A stretch of 32,216 bases of DNA from CBDHHC01 sp050633205 (GCA_050633205.1 JBOEGA010000001.1:1-32216), one strand, 5' to 3'. Shown: positions 18,493 to 26,648, counted from the first letter of the stretch. The notes: generated from the letters alone by a model not told the origin. Numbers and translations: made by a program.

Positions 18493-19398
18493 ATGGATAA
18501 AAATCAACAGAAAGAATTGATTACCTTCCTTGCAGAATACTCCAGATATGAAGGAAAAAATGAAACTCCCATAACTGCAGCCAGTATCTATAAATCCTCA
18601 GTACCTGATACAAGAATGCCTATCGTCTACAACCCCAGTTTATGCGTTATAATACAGGGTAAAAAGAGGGTTATGCTGGAAGAGGAGGTATATGATTATG
18701 ACGCCTCGAAGTATCTTGTAGCCTCGGTAAATCTTCCCGTTGTTGGACAGGTTCTGAAGGCCTCCAGAGCAAAACCTTACCTTTGTCTGAAAATTGATAT
18801 CGACCTTCTTCAGTTATCAGATCTTATTATCAGCATGGATAACCTGAAAGATAATCAGTCAACCACAAGAGGGATTTTTATAGGAAGTCTCAATCATCAG
18901 ATAAGTGATTGTATCCTGAGATTGCTACACCTGTTTGATAAACCTGATGACATACCTTTTCTGGCGCCAATGGTCCTGCGCGAAATCTATTATCACCTGT
19001 TACGCGGAGAACATGCACATGCAATATCTCAAATCGCTATCAGAGGCAGCAATATGCAACGCATTGCACTCGTTATTGAGAAAATACAAAGCTCTTTCAT
19101 TAATCCGCTCAGCATAGATGAACTGGCAGAACTTGCTGGAATGAGTACATCATCACTGCACGCACATTTTAAAGCAGTTACAGCAATAACTCCAATACAG
19201 TTTCAAAAACGCCTGCGCCTGACAGAAGCCCGCAATATCATGCTGTCAGAATCTGTCGATGCTGCTAGTGCAGCATATAAGGTTGGCTATGAAAGCCCCT
19301 CCCAGTTCAGCAGAGAATACGCCAGAATGTTTGGAAACCCGCCAGCACGGGATATAGAAAAATTGAAATCTTCCGGATACCGGCAAATAGAGATATAA
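18493..19398 (+). CDS. AraC family transcriptional regulator (YqhC-like)
   Basis: A 301-residue regulator with an AraC-type N-terminal effector domain. It includes PIVYNPSLCVIIQGKKRVMLEEEVYDYDASKYLVASVNLPVVGQV, the hallmark of the PF06719 group. It ends with two helix-turn-helix motifs: SIDELAELAGMSTSSLHAHFKAVT near 210-233 and DAASAAYKVGYESPSQFSREYARMFG near 258-283. Regulators of this type (for example YqhC) activate neighbouring oxidoreductase genes in response to aldehydes. The divergent SDR gene, 176 bases away start to start, is the likely target. The intergenic space is AT-rich and should contain the binding sites, but no clear operator repeat was identified. Confidence 0.93.
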   Translation: MDKNQQKELITFLAEYSRYEGKNETPITAASIYKSSVPDTRMPIVYNPSLCVIIQGKKRVMLEEEVYDYDASKYLVASVNLPVVGQVLKASRAKPYLCLKIDIDLLQLSDLIISMDNLKDNQSTTRGIFIGSLNHQISDCILRLLHLFDKPDDIPFLAPMVLREIYYHLLRGEHAHAISQIAIRGSNMQRIALVIEKIQSSFINPLSIDELAELAGMSTSSLHAHFKAVTAITPIQFQKRLRLTEARNIMLSESVDAASAAYKVGYESPSQFSREYARMFGNPPARDIEKLKSSGYRQIEI

Positions 19399-19399
19399 A

Positions 19400-19450
19400 A
19401 TAGTCCTGCCCCACACTGATGCCTTATATCAGCATGGGGCAGGTGCTATT
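19400..19450. terminator. Bidirectional terminator between convergent genes
   Basis: A long hairpin: CCTGCCCCA pairs with TGGGGCAGG (19405-19443), with an inner CTGAT/ATCAG stem and an outer AATAG/CTATT extension. It lies between the AraC gene and the convergent minus-strand gene, with A/T-rich sequence on both sides, as expected for termination in both directions. Confidence 0.75.
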
Positions 19451-19941
19451 TACTCATCTTCATAAATAACCGGTTTGGATCCAAGCCACCACAGGTTGGC
19501 AATATTCTTCAGATATGTCTGAACCTTTTCAGGTTCATCATCTATAATATCAGCCGGTTTCCTGATCGTGCCTAAAGAATATTTCCAGCGATCACCTGCA
19601 ACATCATTGCAAATCGTTTTTAATTCCTTCGCTAGCAATTCCTCATCCTCAGGCACTTCAAACGACAGCGCAGTCAGATGCGCCCTGTTCTCACCAAAAA
19701 ACACGAATTGAGGCAGCAGACCCTGAATGTAAACTTTCTCTACAACTTCAAAAACCCTCTCATCATGATCTTCATCCCAGATGATTGCAAAATCATGATA
19801 CTGGCCTTCTTTCAAAGACTTGCCAGACTGGTCATGAAAAACAATCGCGCGAAACACTGAATAGTGCGTACCTTCGCCCAGAAAGCCCACAGGGTATTTT
19901 TCGTCATGAAGCGTGTGAAAAAATGGAGAATAAATTTCCAT
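19450..19941 (-). CDS. Uncharacterised acidic cytoplasmic protein
   Basis: This is a 163-residue protein that I do not recognise. It is soluble, acidic and without a signal peptide or membrane segment. Notable stretches are HYSVFRAIVFHDQSGKSLKEG (about 27-47), DFAIIWDEDHDERVFEVVEK (about 50-69) and LPQFVFFGENRAHLTALSFE (about 75-94). They suggest an alternating beta-strand domain, and the C-terminal half is more helical. An ideal AAAGGAG ribosome site lies just before the ATG, supporting a real, expressed gene. It stands alone, convergent with AraC and divergent from a membrane-anchored protein. No function can be assigned. Confidence 0.65.
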   Translation of the reverse strand: MEIYSPFFHTLHDEKYPVGFLGEGTHYSVFRAIVFHDQSGKSLKEGQYHDFAIIWDEDHDERVFEVVEKVYIQGLLPQFVFFGENRAHLTALSFEVPEDEELLAKELKTICNDVAGDRWKYSLGTIRKPADIIDDEPEKVQTYLKNIANLWWLGSKPVIYEDE

Positions 19942-20119
19942 GGCATACTCCTTTCAAGAGTATCTTTAACGGTCAGTTAAATAACCTCCGGTTTCGCCAG
20001 AGGTCGGTTCAATTGCTCATATAGTGCAGGGAAAATATAATTACAAGAGAAAAAAAGCCTTCAAATTAACAAAAAAAACATGCCACATCTGACTTATAAA
20101 ATTTGCGGGAAAATAAAAA

Positions 20120-20626
20120 ATGAATAAAGCACTGGCAACATTGTTAAAAATCATACCAACAGTAGTTCTGTTGAGCCTGCTGTGTGTCCTGATCCTGTCT
20201 ATGCTGTTTAGACAGCCCACTTTAAATATACCACTGACAAAATCCATCAGCCACCCTGATGGCCTCACTGCCAGAACTCCCGAACAATGCCAGTCACAAA
20301 TAACTGAAACCCCGCATCAGGCTTTACAAATATGCATAAACCAGCGGGCCACTCCTATTCATCTCAGCATATTGGATAAACTTGATATTCAGGGTCTAAG
20401 TATAAAAAAACTTCCAAACGGAAATACAGCATATTACAAAACTACTCACAAAGAATCCCCCGGCTCTGGTGGAGATGAATACTCCATCATAATAGCAAGA
20501 CAGGAAGGTGGAAAATGGTTATATCTCCGCAGATCTGTATACAGAGAATTTGGCTCACCAGACTTCCTGCTGGAATGGGCAATATTCAATTCAGCAGCCC
20601 TGACCGGCCAGAAAAAAAGGAAATAA
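20120..20626 (+). CDS. Uncharacterised membrane-anchored protein
   Basis: A 168-residue protein of unknown function. An N-terminal hydrophobic segment (IIPTVVLLSLLCVLILSMLF, about residues 11-30) is preceded by a positive MNKALATLLK end, so it is probably an inner-membrane anchor with the rest in the periplasm. The outer part has two cysteines near 57 and 72 (EQCQSQ, LQICIN), 15 residues apart, which could form a disulphide. A beta-rich C-terminal half follows (YSIIIARQEGGKWLYLRRSV). The YciI-family gene begins one base after its stop, so the two are cotranscribed. No enzyme motif is seen. Confidence 0.65.
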   Translation: MNKALATLLKIIPTVVLLSLLCVLILSMLFRQPTLNIPLTKSISHPDGLTARTPEQCQSQITETPHQALQICINQRATPIHLSILDKLDIQGLSIKKLPNGNTAYYKTTHKESPGSGGDEYSIIIARQEGGKWLYLRRSVYREFGSPDFLLEWAIFNSAALTGQKKRK

Positions 20627-20627
20627 A

Positions 20628-20942
20628 ATGAGCCTGATATCTGAAACACAACATGTTTTCGTAGTTGATCTGGAATACCTGGTTCCCCTTGAAAAAGTCG
20701 AACCACATCTCGAAGCGCACCGAAACTTTCTTAAAGAAAATTACGCAGCAAACAACTTCCTGATGTCAGGAGCCAAAGTACCACGTACCGGAGGTGTCAT
20801 TATTGCTGTTTCGGATAGTCGAACAAAACTGGAAAATATTCTTAAAGAAGATCCCTTTAGCCAACACGGACTGGCCCGCTATACAATCACAGAATTCCTC
20901 CCGGCAATGACAGCAGATGGTTTGAGCCAGGATCGCGCTTAA
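20628..20942 (+). CDS. YciI family protein
   Basis: A 104-residue protein of the YCII ferredoxin-like fold. Its features are FVVDLEYLVPLEKVEPHLEAHRNFLKEN with the conserved histidine, a FLMSGAKVPRTGGVIIA strand pair, and the KEDPFSQHGLARYTITEF segment carrying the conserved Asp-Pro-Phe. Family members are small dimeric proteins thought to act on lactone- or muconolactone-like substrates or to have regulatory roles; the function here is unknown. It is coupled to the membrane-anchored protein one base upstream. A hairpin right after the stop is oriented as a terminator for the minus strand rather than for this gene. Confidence 0.88.
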   Translation: MSLISETQHVFVVDLEYLVPLEKVEPHLEAHRNFLKENYAANNFLMSGAKVPRTGGVIIAVSDSRTKLENILKEDPFSQHGLARYTITEFLPAMTADGLSQDRA

Positions 20943-20943
20943 G

Positions 20944-20979
20944 AAAAAACCCGCCGGAACCTGACAGGAAACCGACGGG
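20944..20979 (-). terminator. Rho-independent terminator on the minus strand
   Basis: Read on the minus strand, CCCGTCGG pairs with CCGGCGGG (eight pairs, one T-G) around a 14-base loop and is followed by TTTTTT. On the plus strand the same site has a C-A mismatch and no T-run, so it terminates leftward transcription. No protein gene is found upstream of it on that strand, which implies a short RNA. Confidence 0.75.
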
Positions 20980-21122
20980 CTGGGACATTATTCAGGCCAG
21001 CAATATTATCAGCTGGCTCAAATTGCCAGTAAAAGCGATAACGGTCCATACCGCCGCATCCTGAGAATGACACGCCTCATGCATTCCCACCACCACCATC
21101 GCCAGAACCCAATCAGTAACAC
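20950..21122 (-). ncRNA. Candidate attenuator-like small RNA with Trp-codon run
   Basis: This minus-strand segment ends at the terminator above. It contains a 34-codon frame (GTG at 21122, stop at 21018) with the run FWRWWWWE, i.e. TGG TGG TGG TGG at 21098-21087. Two mutually exclusive hairpins follow: CTGGC/GCCAG (21029-21013) and GCCAGC/GCTGGC (21017-20996). This mirrors a transcription-attenuation leader such as trpL, but only convergent YciI sequence lies beyond the terminator, so no biosynthetic gene would be controlled in cis. It could be an orphan leader acting as a trans small RNA, or chance. The same bases on plus can be read as a His run. The 5' end is not known. Confidence 0.35.
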
Positions 21123-21197
21123 ATAAAATCTGCCCACAGAATATGCGGATACTACCCTAAAGAAAACTCTGGGATCAGGAGGCAGGAAATAAATATA

Positions 21198-21225
21198 TTG
21201 AAGAAATACGGATACAGAATATAAT
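21198..21225 (+). promoter_or_regulatory. Sigma-70-like promoter of the acyltransferase gene
   Basis: TTGAAG (21198-21203) and TATAAT (21220-21225) are separated by 16 bases and lie about 50 bases before the acyltransferase ATG, with AT-rich sequence after them. The match to the consensus is good, apart from the slightly short spacer. Confidence 0.5.
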
Positions 21226-21275
21226 TACAAAAAATAATTCGTGTATAAATAATAAGAATATAAGAGAAAACTTTC

Positions 21276-23138
21276 ATGCAGCATAGACCTGAAATTGATG
21301 GCCTTCGGGCTATCGCTGTTATTGCCGTTGTTCTTTTCCATTATAAAATTGACAAGGCGATAACAGGTGGTTTTATCGGAGTTGACGTTTTCTTTGTTAT
21401 CTCGGGTTTCCTGATTACCAGAATCCTCAATGAAAGCCTTATAAACAATAACTTCAGCATTCTGGAATTTTATAATCGGCGTGTAAGGCGTATCTTTCCA
21501 GCCCTTTTTGCAGTCTACCTGTTCGTGCTGCTATACGCAGTCTCCCTACCTTTTTCCTCTGATGCATATTACATAAATCAGGGCCTGTTCGCATCCATGA
21601 TCTTCGCATCAAATATCCTGTTTAGTGCAATTGGAGGGTATTTTGGACCAGACCTTGAAACAAACCCCTTACTTCATACCTGGTCATTATCTGTAGAAGA
21701 GCAGTTTTATGTAGTGCTTCCTGTTCTGCTTTTCTTGCTGTACAAACTGGGCCGGAAAGCCATGTTTGCTACATTGATAATCTTAACATGTCTGAGTTTT
21801 ACGGCTGGCTTACTGGTACTGCAATATAACAGGATTGATGCCTTTTACCTTACACAATACAGAGCCTGGGAACTTCTCCTGGGAGCAATTCTGGCTATTG
21901 GTAAATTACCTGACCTGAAAAAACAGAGTTTGGCAGAATTGATGGGTGCATCAGGACTGGTGTTAATTCTGGCAGGTATATTCGTCCTGACACCTGAAAC
22001 ACCTTTCCCTGGATACGCAGCCCTGATGCCATGCCTGGGAACTGTGCTGATAATATACTCCACGAACGTCCACCAGACACTCACATCAAAGCTTCTGTCA
22101 CATCCGGTATTGCAATTCATTGGCCTTGTATCATACTCGTTTTATCTATGGCACTGGCCAATATTAGTTGCATATCTCTACTACTTCTCGGAAAATACAC
22201 ACCTCGTTCGTGTACTTCTGATACTGCTCAGCTTTGGCATATCTGTGCTTTCATGGAAATATATAGAAGCTCCTTTCAGAAAGAAAAATATCAGCACGAC
22301 TGCCCGCTCGACAGTCATTTTTGCAGGTGCCGCACTGGCATGTTTTTTCCTTGTTTCTCTCGGACTCACCCAGCTAAGCCGTTCCCTGTGGAATGAACCT
22401 CCCGAAGTTGTCGAAATGCAGAAATACCTGAAAGGCTATTCAGCAAAAAAAAACATATTGGGCAAATGCTTCCTCGGTACCAAAACTGCCAGCCTGAAAT
22501 ATTTTGAAGCCGATAAATGTCTGGCCTTAAGCAAAGACAAACCTAACTATCTGATTTTTGGCGACAGCCATGCCGACCACTTGTTTTATGGCTTTTATAA
22601 AAACTACCCACATATTAACTTCCTTCAGGCAACCAGCGGAGGGTGCAAGCCAACACACCAGCTAAAAGGCAGCAAGCATTGTCAGATCATACTCAAAAAA
22701 ATATGGCAGGACTTTCTACCCCAAAATAAACTTGATGGAATTATAATCTTCAGCCGGTGGAGAGAAAGACATATCAAAATCCTTCCTGAGACAGTTCGTA
22801 ACTTAAAGAAATATGCTGATCGTGTAATTGTTCTGGGACCGATAGTGGAATATAAAAAAGATCTTCCTCGTCTGCTGGCTTTTAATATGCTTGAAAGTCA
22901 CAAAGGGGTCGTTGACAGGCACCGCGATCCTCGTCAGAAAAAGATAGACCTCAGGCTGGAAAAGGTCATGAAAAAATCCGGCATGGAATATATCTCAATA
23001 TATAAAGCCATATGCCCGGACGAATGCACCGTCCAGATTAACAATGTCCCACTCCAGTTCGATTACGGTCATGTAACAACTGAAGGGGCTCTGGAAATTA
23101 CCAAACGCATAAAACCATTACTGTTCCCGGAATTGTAG
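21276..23138 (+). CDS. OafA/YrhL-type acyltransferase with C-terminal SGNH domain
   Basis: A 620-residue membrane protein that probably O-acetylates a surface glycan. The N-terminal acyltransferase-3 domain (about 1-340) has about 10 helices. It begins RPEIDGLRAIAVIAVVLFHY, then has GGFIGVDVFFVISGFLIT and the FYNRRVRRIFPALF motif, and contains LLHTWSLSVEEQFYVVLP with the family's conserved His and Glu. A periplasmic SGNH-hydrolase-like domain follows (about 385-620): FGDSHADHLFYG is block I with the nucleophile serine, and a C-terminal FDYGHVTTEGA holds the expected His region. This is the OafA/OatA layout used for O-antigen or other polysaccharide modification. It stands alone behind its own promoter, so the glycan target is not indicated. 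Confidence 0.95.
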   Translation: MQHRPEIDGLRAIAVIAVVLFHYKIDKAITGGFIGVDVFFVISGFLITRILNESLINNNFSILEFYNRRVRRIFPALFAVYLFVLLYAVSLPFSSDAYYINQGLFASMIFASNILFSAIGGYFGPDLETNPLLHTWSLSVEEQFYVVLPVLLFLLYKLGRKAMFATLIILTCLSFTAGLLVLQYNRIDAFYLTQYRAWELLLGAILAIGKLPDLKKQSLAELMGASGLVLILAGIFVLTPETPFPGYAALMPCLGTVLIIYSTNVHQTLTSKLLSHPVLQFIGLVSYSFYLWHWPILVAYLYYFSENTHLVRVLLILLSFGISVLSWKYIEAPFRKKNISTTARSTVIFAGAALACFFLVSLGLTQLSRSLWNEPPEVVEMQKYLKGYSAKKNILGKCFLGTKTASLKYFEADKCLALSKDKPNYLIFGDSHADHLFYGFYKNYPHINFLQATSGGCKPTHQLKGSKHCQIILKKIWQDFLPQNKLDGIIIFSRWRERHIKILPETVRNLKKYADRVIVLGPIVEYKKDLPRLLAFNMLESHKGVVDRHRDPRQKKIDLRLEKVMKKSGMEYISIYKAICPDECTVQINNVPLQFDYGHVTTEGALEITKRIKPLLFPEL

Positions 23139-23275
23139 CCCGCAGGAAAACTATGAAGCTATACCTCATAGCTGCTTATCAGCAGCATTCCCCCGGCTCA
23201 CAAATTCGTGTCAGGAAATCTTATAATAATTCCGGTAACATACCCGCAATACCTCTACTCTGAAAGCGGGCATCA

Positions 23276-24514
23276 ATGTCATACCACACCAGCACCACAG
23301 GAACGGCTCACACACTAAAATGGCGGTCTCTGGTCATATTGTCCATAGCAGAGGTTCTGGTGCTCTCACTCTGGTTCTCTGCAACCGCTGTCATTCCCCA
23401 GTTACAGATCGAATTTGGTCTCGGCACCTTTGAAGCATCACTCTTCACCAGCTCCGTCCAGATCGGCTTTGTTGCCGGTACCATAGTCAGCGCAGTGCTG
23501 GGACTTGCTGACAGACTTGACCCTCGCCGTTTTTTTATGATCTCCGCAATAATCGCCGCGATCGCAAATGCTTTAATCCTGCTGGTAGATATAAACTCTT
23601 ACTGGATTTTAATATTACGTTTCCTGACAGGTGCCTGTATGGCTGGCATCTATCCCGTTGGAATGAAAATCGTAGCAAGCTGGGCAAATAAAGACCTCGG
23701 CCTGTTGGTCGGCATTCTGGTCGGCGCACTGACACTGGGCTCAGCATCCCCTCACCTGTTCAATGCATTGGGCGGTCTGCAATGGCAGTTAACAATCGCA
23801 ATAGCCTCGCTTGCCGCAATCATTGGTGCAATTCTGATAACACAGATACAGCTCGGCCCGCACCTCAGACAGTCACCAAAATTCGAACCCTCAGTTGCCC
23901 TCATGGCATATACAAAGCCATCACTTCGCCTGGCAAACTTTGGTTATCTCGGTCATATGTGGGAACTTTACGCCATGTGGGCCTGGATCGGCGTATTTCT
24001 GACAGCAAGCTTCAGTATAACTCCGGGAAATACAGCAGAGGGACTGGCTGGCTACGCAACCTTTATGACAATAGGCGTCGCAGGCGTAATAGGATGCATC
24101 GCCGGCGGACAATTGGCAGACCGCTTTGGACGAACCCTGCTGACCTCTGCAGCAATGGCCATAAGCGGCCTCTGCGCAATACTGATCGGCTTCACATTCG
24201 GAGGGCCTCCCGCGATCGTGCTCCTGCTATGCTTTATATGGGGAATATCAATCATCGCGGATTCCGCCCAGTTCTCCGCTTCCGTAACAGAACTGGCACC
24301 ACCTGAACGCCTTGGCACAATGCTCACAGTCCAGACCTCAACAGGCTTTCTGCTGACCCTCGCCAGCATTCACCTGATGCCATTTGTTGTAGACCTGCTC
24401 ACATGGCGTTATGCCTTCTCAGTCCTGGCAATCGGCCCGTTTCTTGGCGTAATGGCAATGATAAGACTAAGACAGAACCCTGAAGCAATAAAACTGGCTG
24501 GTGGCAAAAGATAG
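23276..24514 (+). CDS. MFS transporter
   Basis: A 412-residue major facilitator protein with 12 predicted helices. It starts with a hydrophilic end, then LVILSIAEVLVLSLWFSATAV and a loop after helix two with ADRLDPRRFF, the family's motif-A-like charged turn. The mirrored turn in the second half reads GGQLADRFGRTLLTS, with GxLaDrxGRr character. The helix-four region RFLTGACMAGIYPVGMKIVASW is typical of metabolite or drug exporters of the CynX/NarK-like type. It follows the acyltransferase gene by 137 bases and converges with the bufferin genes; no specific substrate is suggested. Confidence 0.9.
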   Translation: MSYHTSTTGTAHTLKWRSLVILSIAEVLVLSLWFSATAVIPQLQIEFGLGTFEASLFTSSVQIGFVAGTIVSAVLGLADRLDPRRFFMISAIIAAIANALILLVDINSYWILILRFLTGACMAGIYPVGMKIVASWANKDLGLLVGILVGALTLGSASPHLFNALGGLQWQLTIAIASLAAIIGAILITQIQLGPHLRQSPKFEPSVALMAYTKPSLRLANFGYLGHMWELYAMWAWIGVFLTASFSITPGNTAEGLAGYATFMTIGVAGVIGCIAGGQLADRFGRTLLTSAAMAISGLCAILIGFTFGGPPAIVLLLCFIWGISIIADSAQFSASVTELAPPERLGTMLTVQTSTGFLLTLASIHLMPFVVDLLTWRYAFSVLAIGPFLGVMAMIRLRQNPEAIKLAGGKR

Positions 24515-24533
24515 TGAATTACCTTCACTCATC

Positions 24534-25310
24534 TTATTCATCAGCCAGCATCTCGGATACAATCCATGTCTGAAGAAAACTTGCAGCCAGCACAGGAGCC
24601 TGATCTTCTGTCGTATAGGTTCCCATCATCTCGCACAGCACACCAAACGGTACTTCTTTAATAGCCTGATCCCACATCATCGCCTCGGCATATTCCATTG
24701 ACCGGAACTTTGACATCCTCTGCTCCCGGTAAAAGACAATATGATTTGGCTCATCCAGCGACACACTTGCAGGAACATCCTCACCATTCTGCAATGCACC
24801 CCAGATATCCGCAACGTTGGTATTAAAATCAACGCGGATTACAGAAGGATGCGGCGTCAGAACAAGTCGTGGCCAGTCCTCAGGCGCAACCTGCCCCAGA
24901 GCTTCCAGCGTTACGACATCAGCTTCCCGCGCATCAAAAACATCATTAAGAGAACGCTCAAAATAAGCCATTTCAAACAGGACCGGCATATTGGAATAAG
25001 GCTCTGTCTTTGCCATATATTCAGGCAGTTTTGAACCAAACCAGCGCCCATTCGGATTGTCAGAAGGATTTGCCGCGATATAGACGCGCGCCAGATCAAA
25101 GAACTGCTCATCACCGAGATATTCATGAAGCTTCTCATAGTCATTCATAAGAAACTCGGTAAGGCGCGCAACATAGGCATTGCTGTACACCCCGAACAGA
25201 ACATCCCGTTCTTCTTTTTCACTCTCACTGATAAGATCAATAACAGATGCGCCACTTCCATCTAGAATGGCATTCTGAAAACTGTCCTGCAATTCCTTCA
25301 GGCTGGTCAT
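24534..25310 (-). CDS. bufC: DUF2063 partner protein of the MNIO (BufC/HvfC-like)
   Basis: A 258-residue protein with the N-terminal DUF2063 domain: LKELQDSFQNAILD, then YSNAYVARLTEFLMNDYEKLHEYLGDEQF and the ARVYIAANPSD stretch, about residues 5-90. A C-terminal winged/beta domain follows (VIRVDFNTNVADIWGAL ... NHIVFYREQRMSKFRSME). It is the partner subunit of DUF692 multinuclear iron oxidases (MNIOs) and recognises the RiPP precursor peptide for modification. Its ATG overlaps the end of the upstream MNIO gene by four bases (ATGA), so the two are translationally coupled. Length and gene order match bufferin operons. It is the last gene of the operon. Confidence 0.9.
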   Translation of the reverse strand: MTSLKELQDSFQNAILDGSGASVIDLISESEKEERDVLFGVYSNAYVARLTEFLMNDYEKLHEYLGDEQFFDLARVYIAANPSDNPNGRWFGSKLPEYMAKTEPYSNMPVLFEMAYFERSLNDVFDAREADVVTLEALGQVAPEDWPRLVLTPHPSVIRVDFNTNVADIWGALQNGEDVPASVSLDEPNHIVFYREQRMSKFRSMEYAEAMMWDQAIKEVPFGVLCEMMGTYTTEDQAPVLAASFLQTWIVSEMLADE

Positions 25311-26170
25311 TCTGCTGCTACCCGATTGCTTCTTTCCCCCAGAACTTCCTTGCCAATGTCGCGCGCAACCTGCAACTCATCAAGCATTTCATTCAATGGT
25401 GGAATATTATCGTCACGTTCAATTATTGTTGAAACCGGACCAAACCTCTTCAGTGCATGACGGTACAGCTTCCAGACATCATCACAAACCGGATGGTCAT
25501 GCGTATCAATAATATAGGTTCCCATATTATCGTGCCCTGCAACATGAAACTGCACAACACGGTCCTCGGGAATACCGTTCAGAAACTTCATGGGATCATA
25601 ACCATGATTAAAGGAACTGACATAAACATTATTGATATCAAACAGAACCCAGCAATCCGCTCTTTCCGTCAGCTCCGCAATAAATTCCCACTCAGTCATC
25701 TCTGATTCTTTAAACGAAACATAGGTAGACACATTTTCCAGCGTCAGCCTGCGCCCAAGAAAATCCTGAACCTGTTTCACCCGGTCAACCACATGATCCA
25801 GAGCTTCCTTCGTATATGGAATAGGTAACAGATCATGCAGATTAACACCATGCACACCGGTCCAGCACAGGTGATCGGAAATCCATTTCGGCTTCACGCG
25901 CTCGGCAAGTACCTTCAACCGCTCCAGATAATCCATATTCATCGGAGCCGTCGATGCAATTGAAAGGGAAACCCCATGCATTACAAGCGGATAGCGCTCG
26001 GCAATCTGATCCAGAATATGAAGAGGCTGCCCGCCGTCAATCATATAATTGTCGGAGATAATTTCGAACCAGTCTATTTCCGGTTCTCCATTTAAAATAT
26101 CAGAATAATGTTGGGATCTGAGACCTAGGCCATAACCCAGGTACGGTGGTTTTTCGGAGCTGGTATTCAT
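25307..26170 (-). CDS. bufB: DUF692 multinuclear non-heme iron oxidase (BufB-like)
   Basis: A 287-residue TIM-barrel enzyme of the MNIO (MbnB/HvfB/BufB) family, which oxidises cysteines of a precursor peptide to heterocycles that bind copper. Visible candidate metal ligands are Glu in FEIISDNYM, His in VMHGVSLS, Asp/His in SDHLCWTG, Glu/Asn in LENVSTYV, Asp/Asn in FDINNVYV, the His residues in QFHVAGH, Asp/His in DTHDHPV and the final Glu in IIERDDNIPP. All are in the expected order. A BufA2-like cysteine-rich precursor is encoded upstream and the DUF2063 partner overlaps downstream. An 88-base gap with a strong hairpin separates it from the precursor gene. Confidence 0.93.
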   Translation of the reverse strand: MNTSSEKPPYLGYGLGLRSQHYSDILNGEPEIDWFEIISDNYMIDGGQPLHILDQIAERYPLVMHGVSLSIASTAPMNMDYLERLKVLAERVKPKWISDHLCWTGVHGVNLHDLLPIPYTKEALDHVVDRVKQVQDFLGRRLTLENVSTYVSFKESEMTEWEFIAELTERADCWVLFDINNVYVSSFNHGYDPMKFLNGIPEDRVVQFHVAGHDNMGTYIIDTHDHPVCDDVWKLYRHALKRFGPVSTIIERDDNIPPLNEMLDELQVARDIGKEVLGERSNRVAAE

Positions 26171-26202
26171 TACTATATTTATTTCCCGTTTTTACCACAA
26201 AA

Positions 26203-26230
26203 GGCCCGCAGCAGTTTTCTGCTACGGACC
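26203..26230 (-). terminator. Attenuating hairpin between bufferin precursor and MNIO genes
   Basis: On the minus strand GGTCCGTAGCAG pairs with CTGCTGCGGGCC (12 pairs, three of them G-T) across an AAAA loop, and TTTTG follows. It lies after the precursor stop and before the MNIO gene. The T-run is only four long, so termination is likely partial. That would give much more precursor mRNA than enzyme mRNA, as wanted for a substrate peptide. Confidence 0.75.
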
Positions 26231-26257
26231 AGGAATAAAAAAGAAAGTCAGAAATTC

Positions 26258-26530
26258 TTACTTTTTCTTTTCTTCAGTAGAGCCACCTTTAGCTTTACAC
26301 TCTTCAGCTGTCAAAGAAAGGAAACCTTTACCTTTACAACCGTTCTGGCCTTTACAAGCGCTGCTTGCAGTTTTACATGCGCTGGTGCCTTTACAAGAGT
26401 TTACACCATAGCAATGTACTTTTTTGCCGTCACCAGCCTGAGCTGAAGTTACACCTACAGATGCTCCGCTAAGAATTAGTGCTGCTGCTGCTGCTGCGAT
26501 TGCTGTTCCAGAAGTTTTAGAGAGTTTCAT
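26258..26530 (-). CDS. bufA2: BufA2-like bufferin precursor (copper-binding RiPP)
   Basis: A 90-residue precursor with a signal peptide (KTSGTAIAAAAAALILSGAS, cleaved after SAQA). The mature part has six cysteines at 40, 46, 52, 59, 65 and 78, arranged as HCYGVNSCKG, SACKTASSACKG, NGCKGKGF and EECKAKGG. This is the pattern of the BufA2 family of periplasmic metallophores, whose cysteines a DUF692 enzyme converts into copper-binding groups. A GGAGG site lies seven bases before the ATG. The MNIO and DUF2063 genes follow, and the sigma/anti-sigma pair precedes it on the same strand. The role expected from the family is to sequester excess periplasmic copper. Which cysteines are modified is not visible. 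Confidence 0.85.
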   Translation of the reverse strand: MKLSKTSGTAIAAAAAALILSGASVGVTSAQAGDGKKVHCYGVNSCKGTSACKTASSACKGQNGCKGKGFLSLTAEECKAKGGSTEEKKK

Positions 26531-26591
26531 ATGGTATCCTCCATTTATGAAATCTATTGTATGGCGTCAGGATTATTCCGTCCGCCTATAA

Positions 26592-26620
26592 GATACGATC
26601 AAGAGAGGGAATAAGTTTCA
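26592..26620 (-). promoter_or_regulatory. Possible ECF-type promoter of the bufferin operon
   Basis: On the minus strand TGAAAC (26620-26615) and CGTATC (26597-26592) are separated by 17 bases, resembling an ECF -35/-10 pair, about 60 bases before the precursor ATG. A matching second copy before the sigma gene was not found, so the assignment rests on resemblance and position alone. Confidence 0.3.
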
Positions 26621-26648
26621 TCACATAACCGTGATTGCAAGGTGATAA

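Noticed and set aside
21067..21126. Possible His leader peptide MTRLMHSHHHHRQNPISNT on plus, reminiscent of HisL
   Set aside because: No plus-strand terminator or antiterminator follows and the next gene is an acyltransferase. The terminator at this locus points the other way, so the minus-strand Trp reading is preferred, and the run may be chance.
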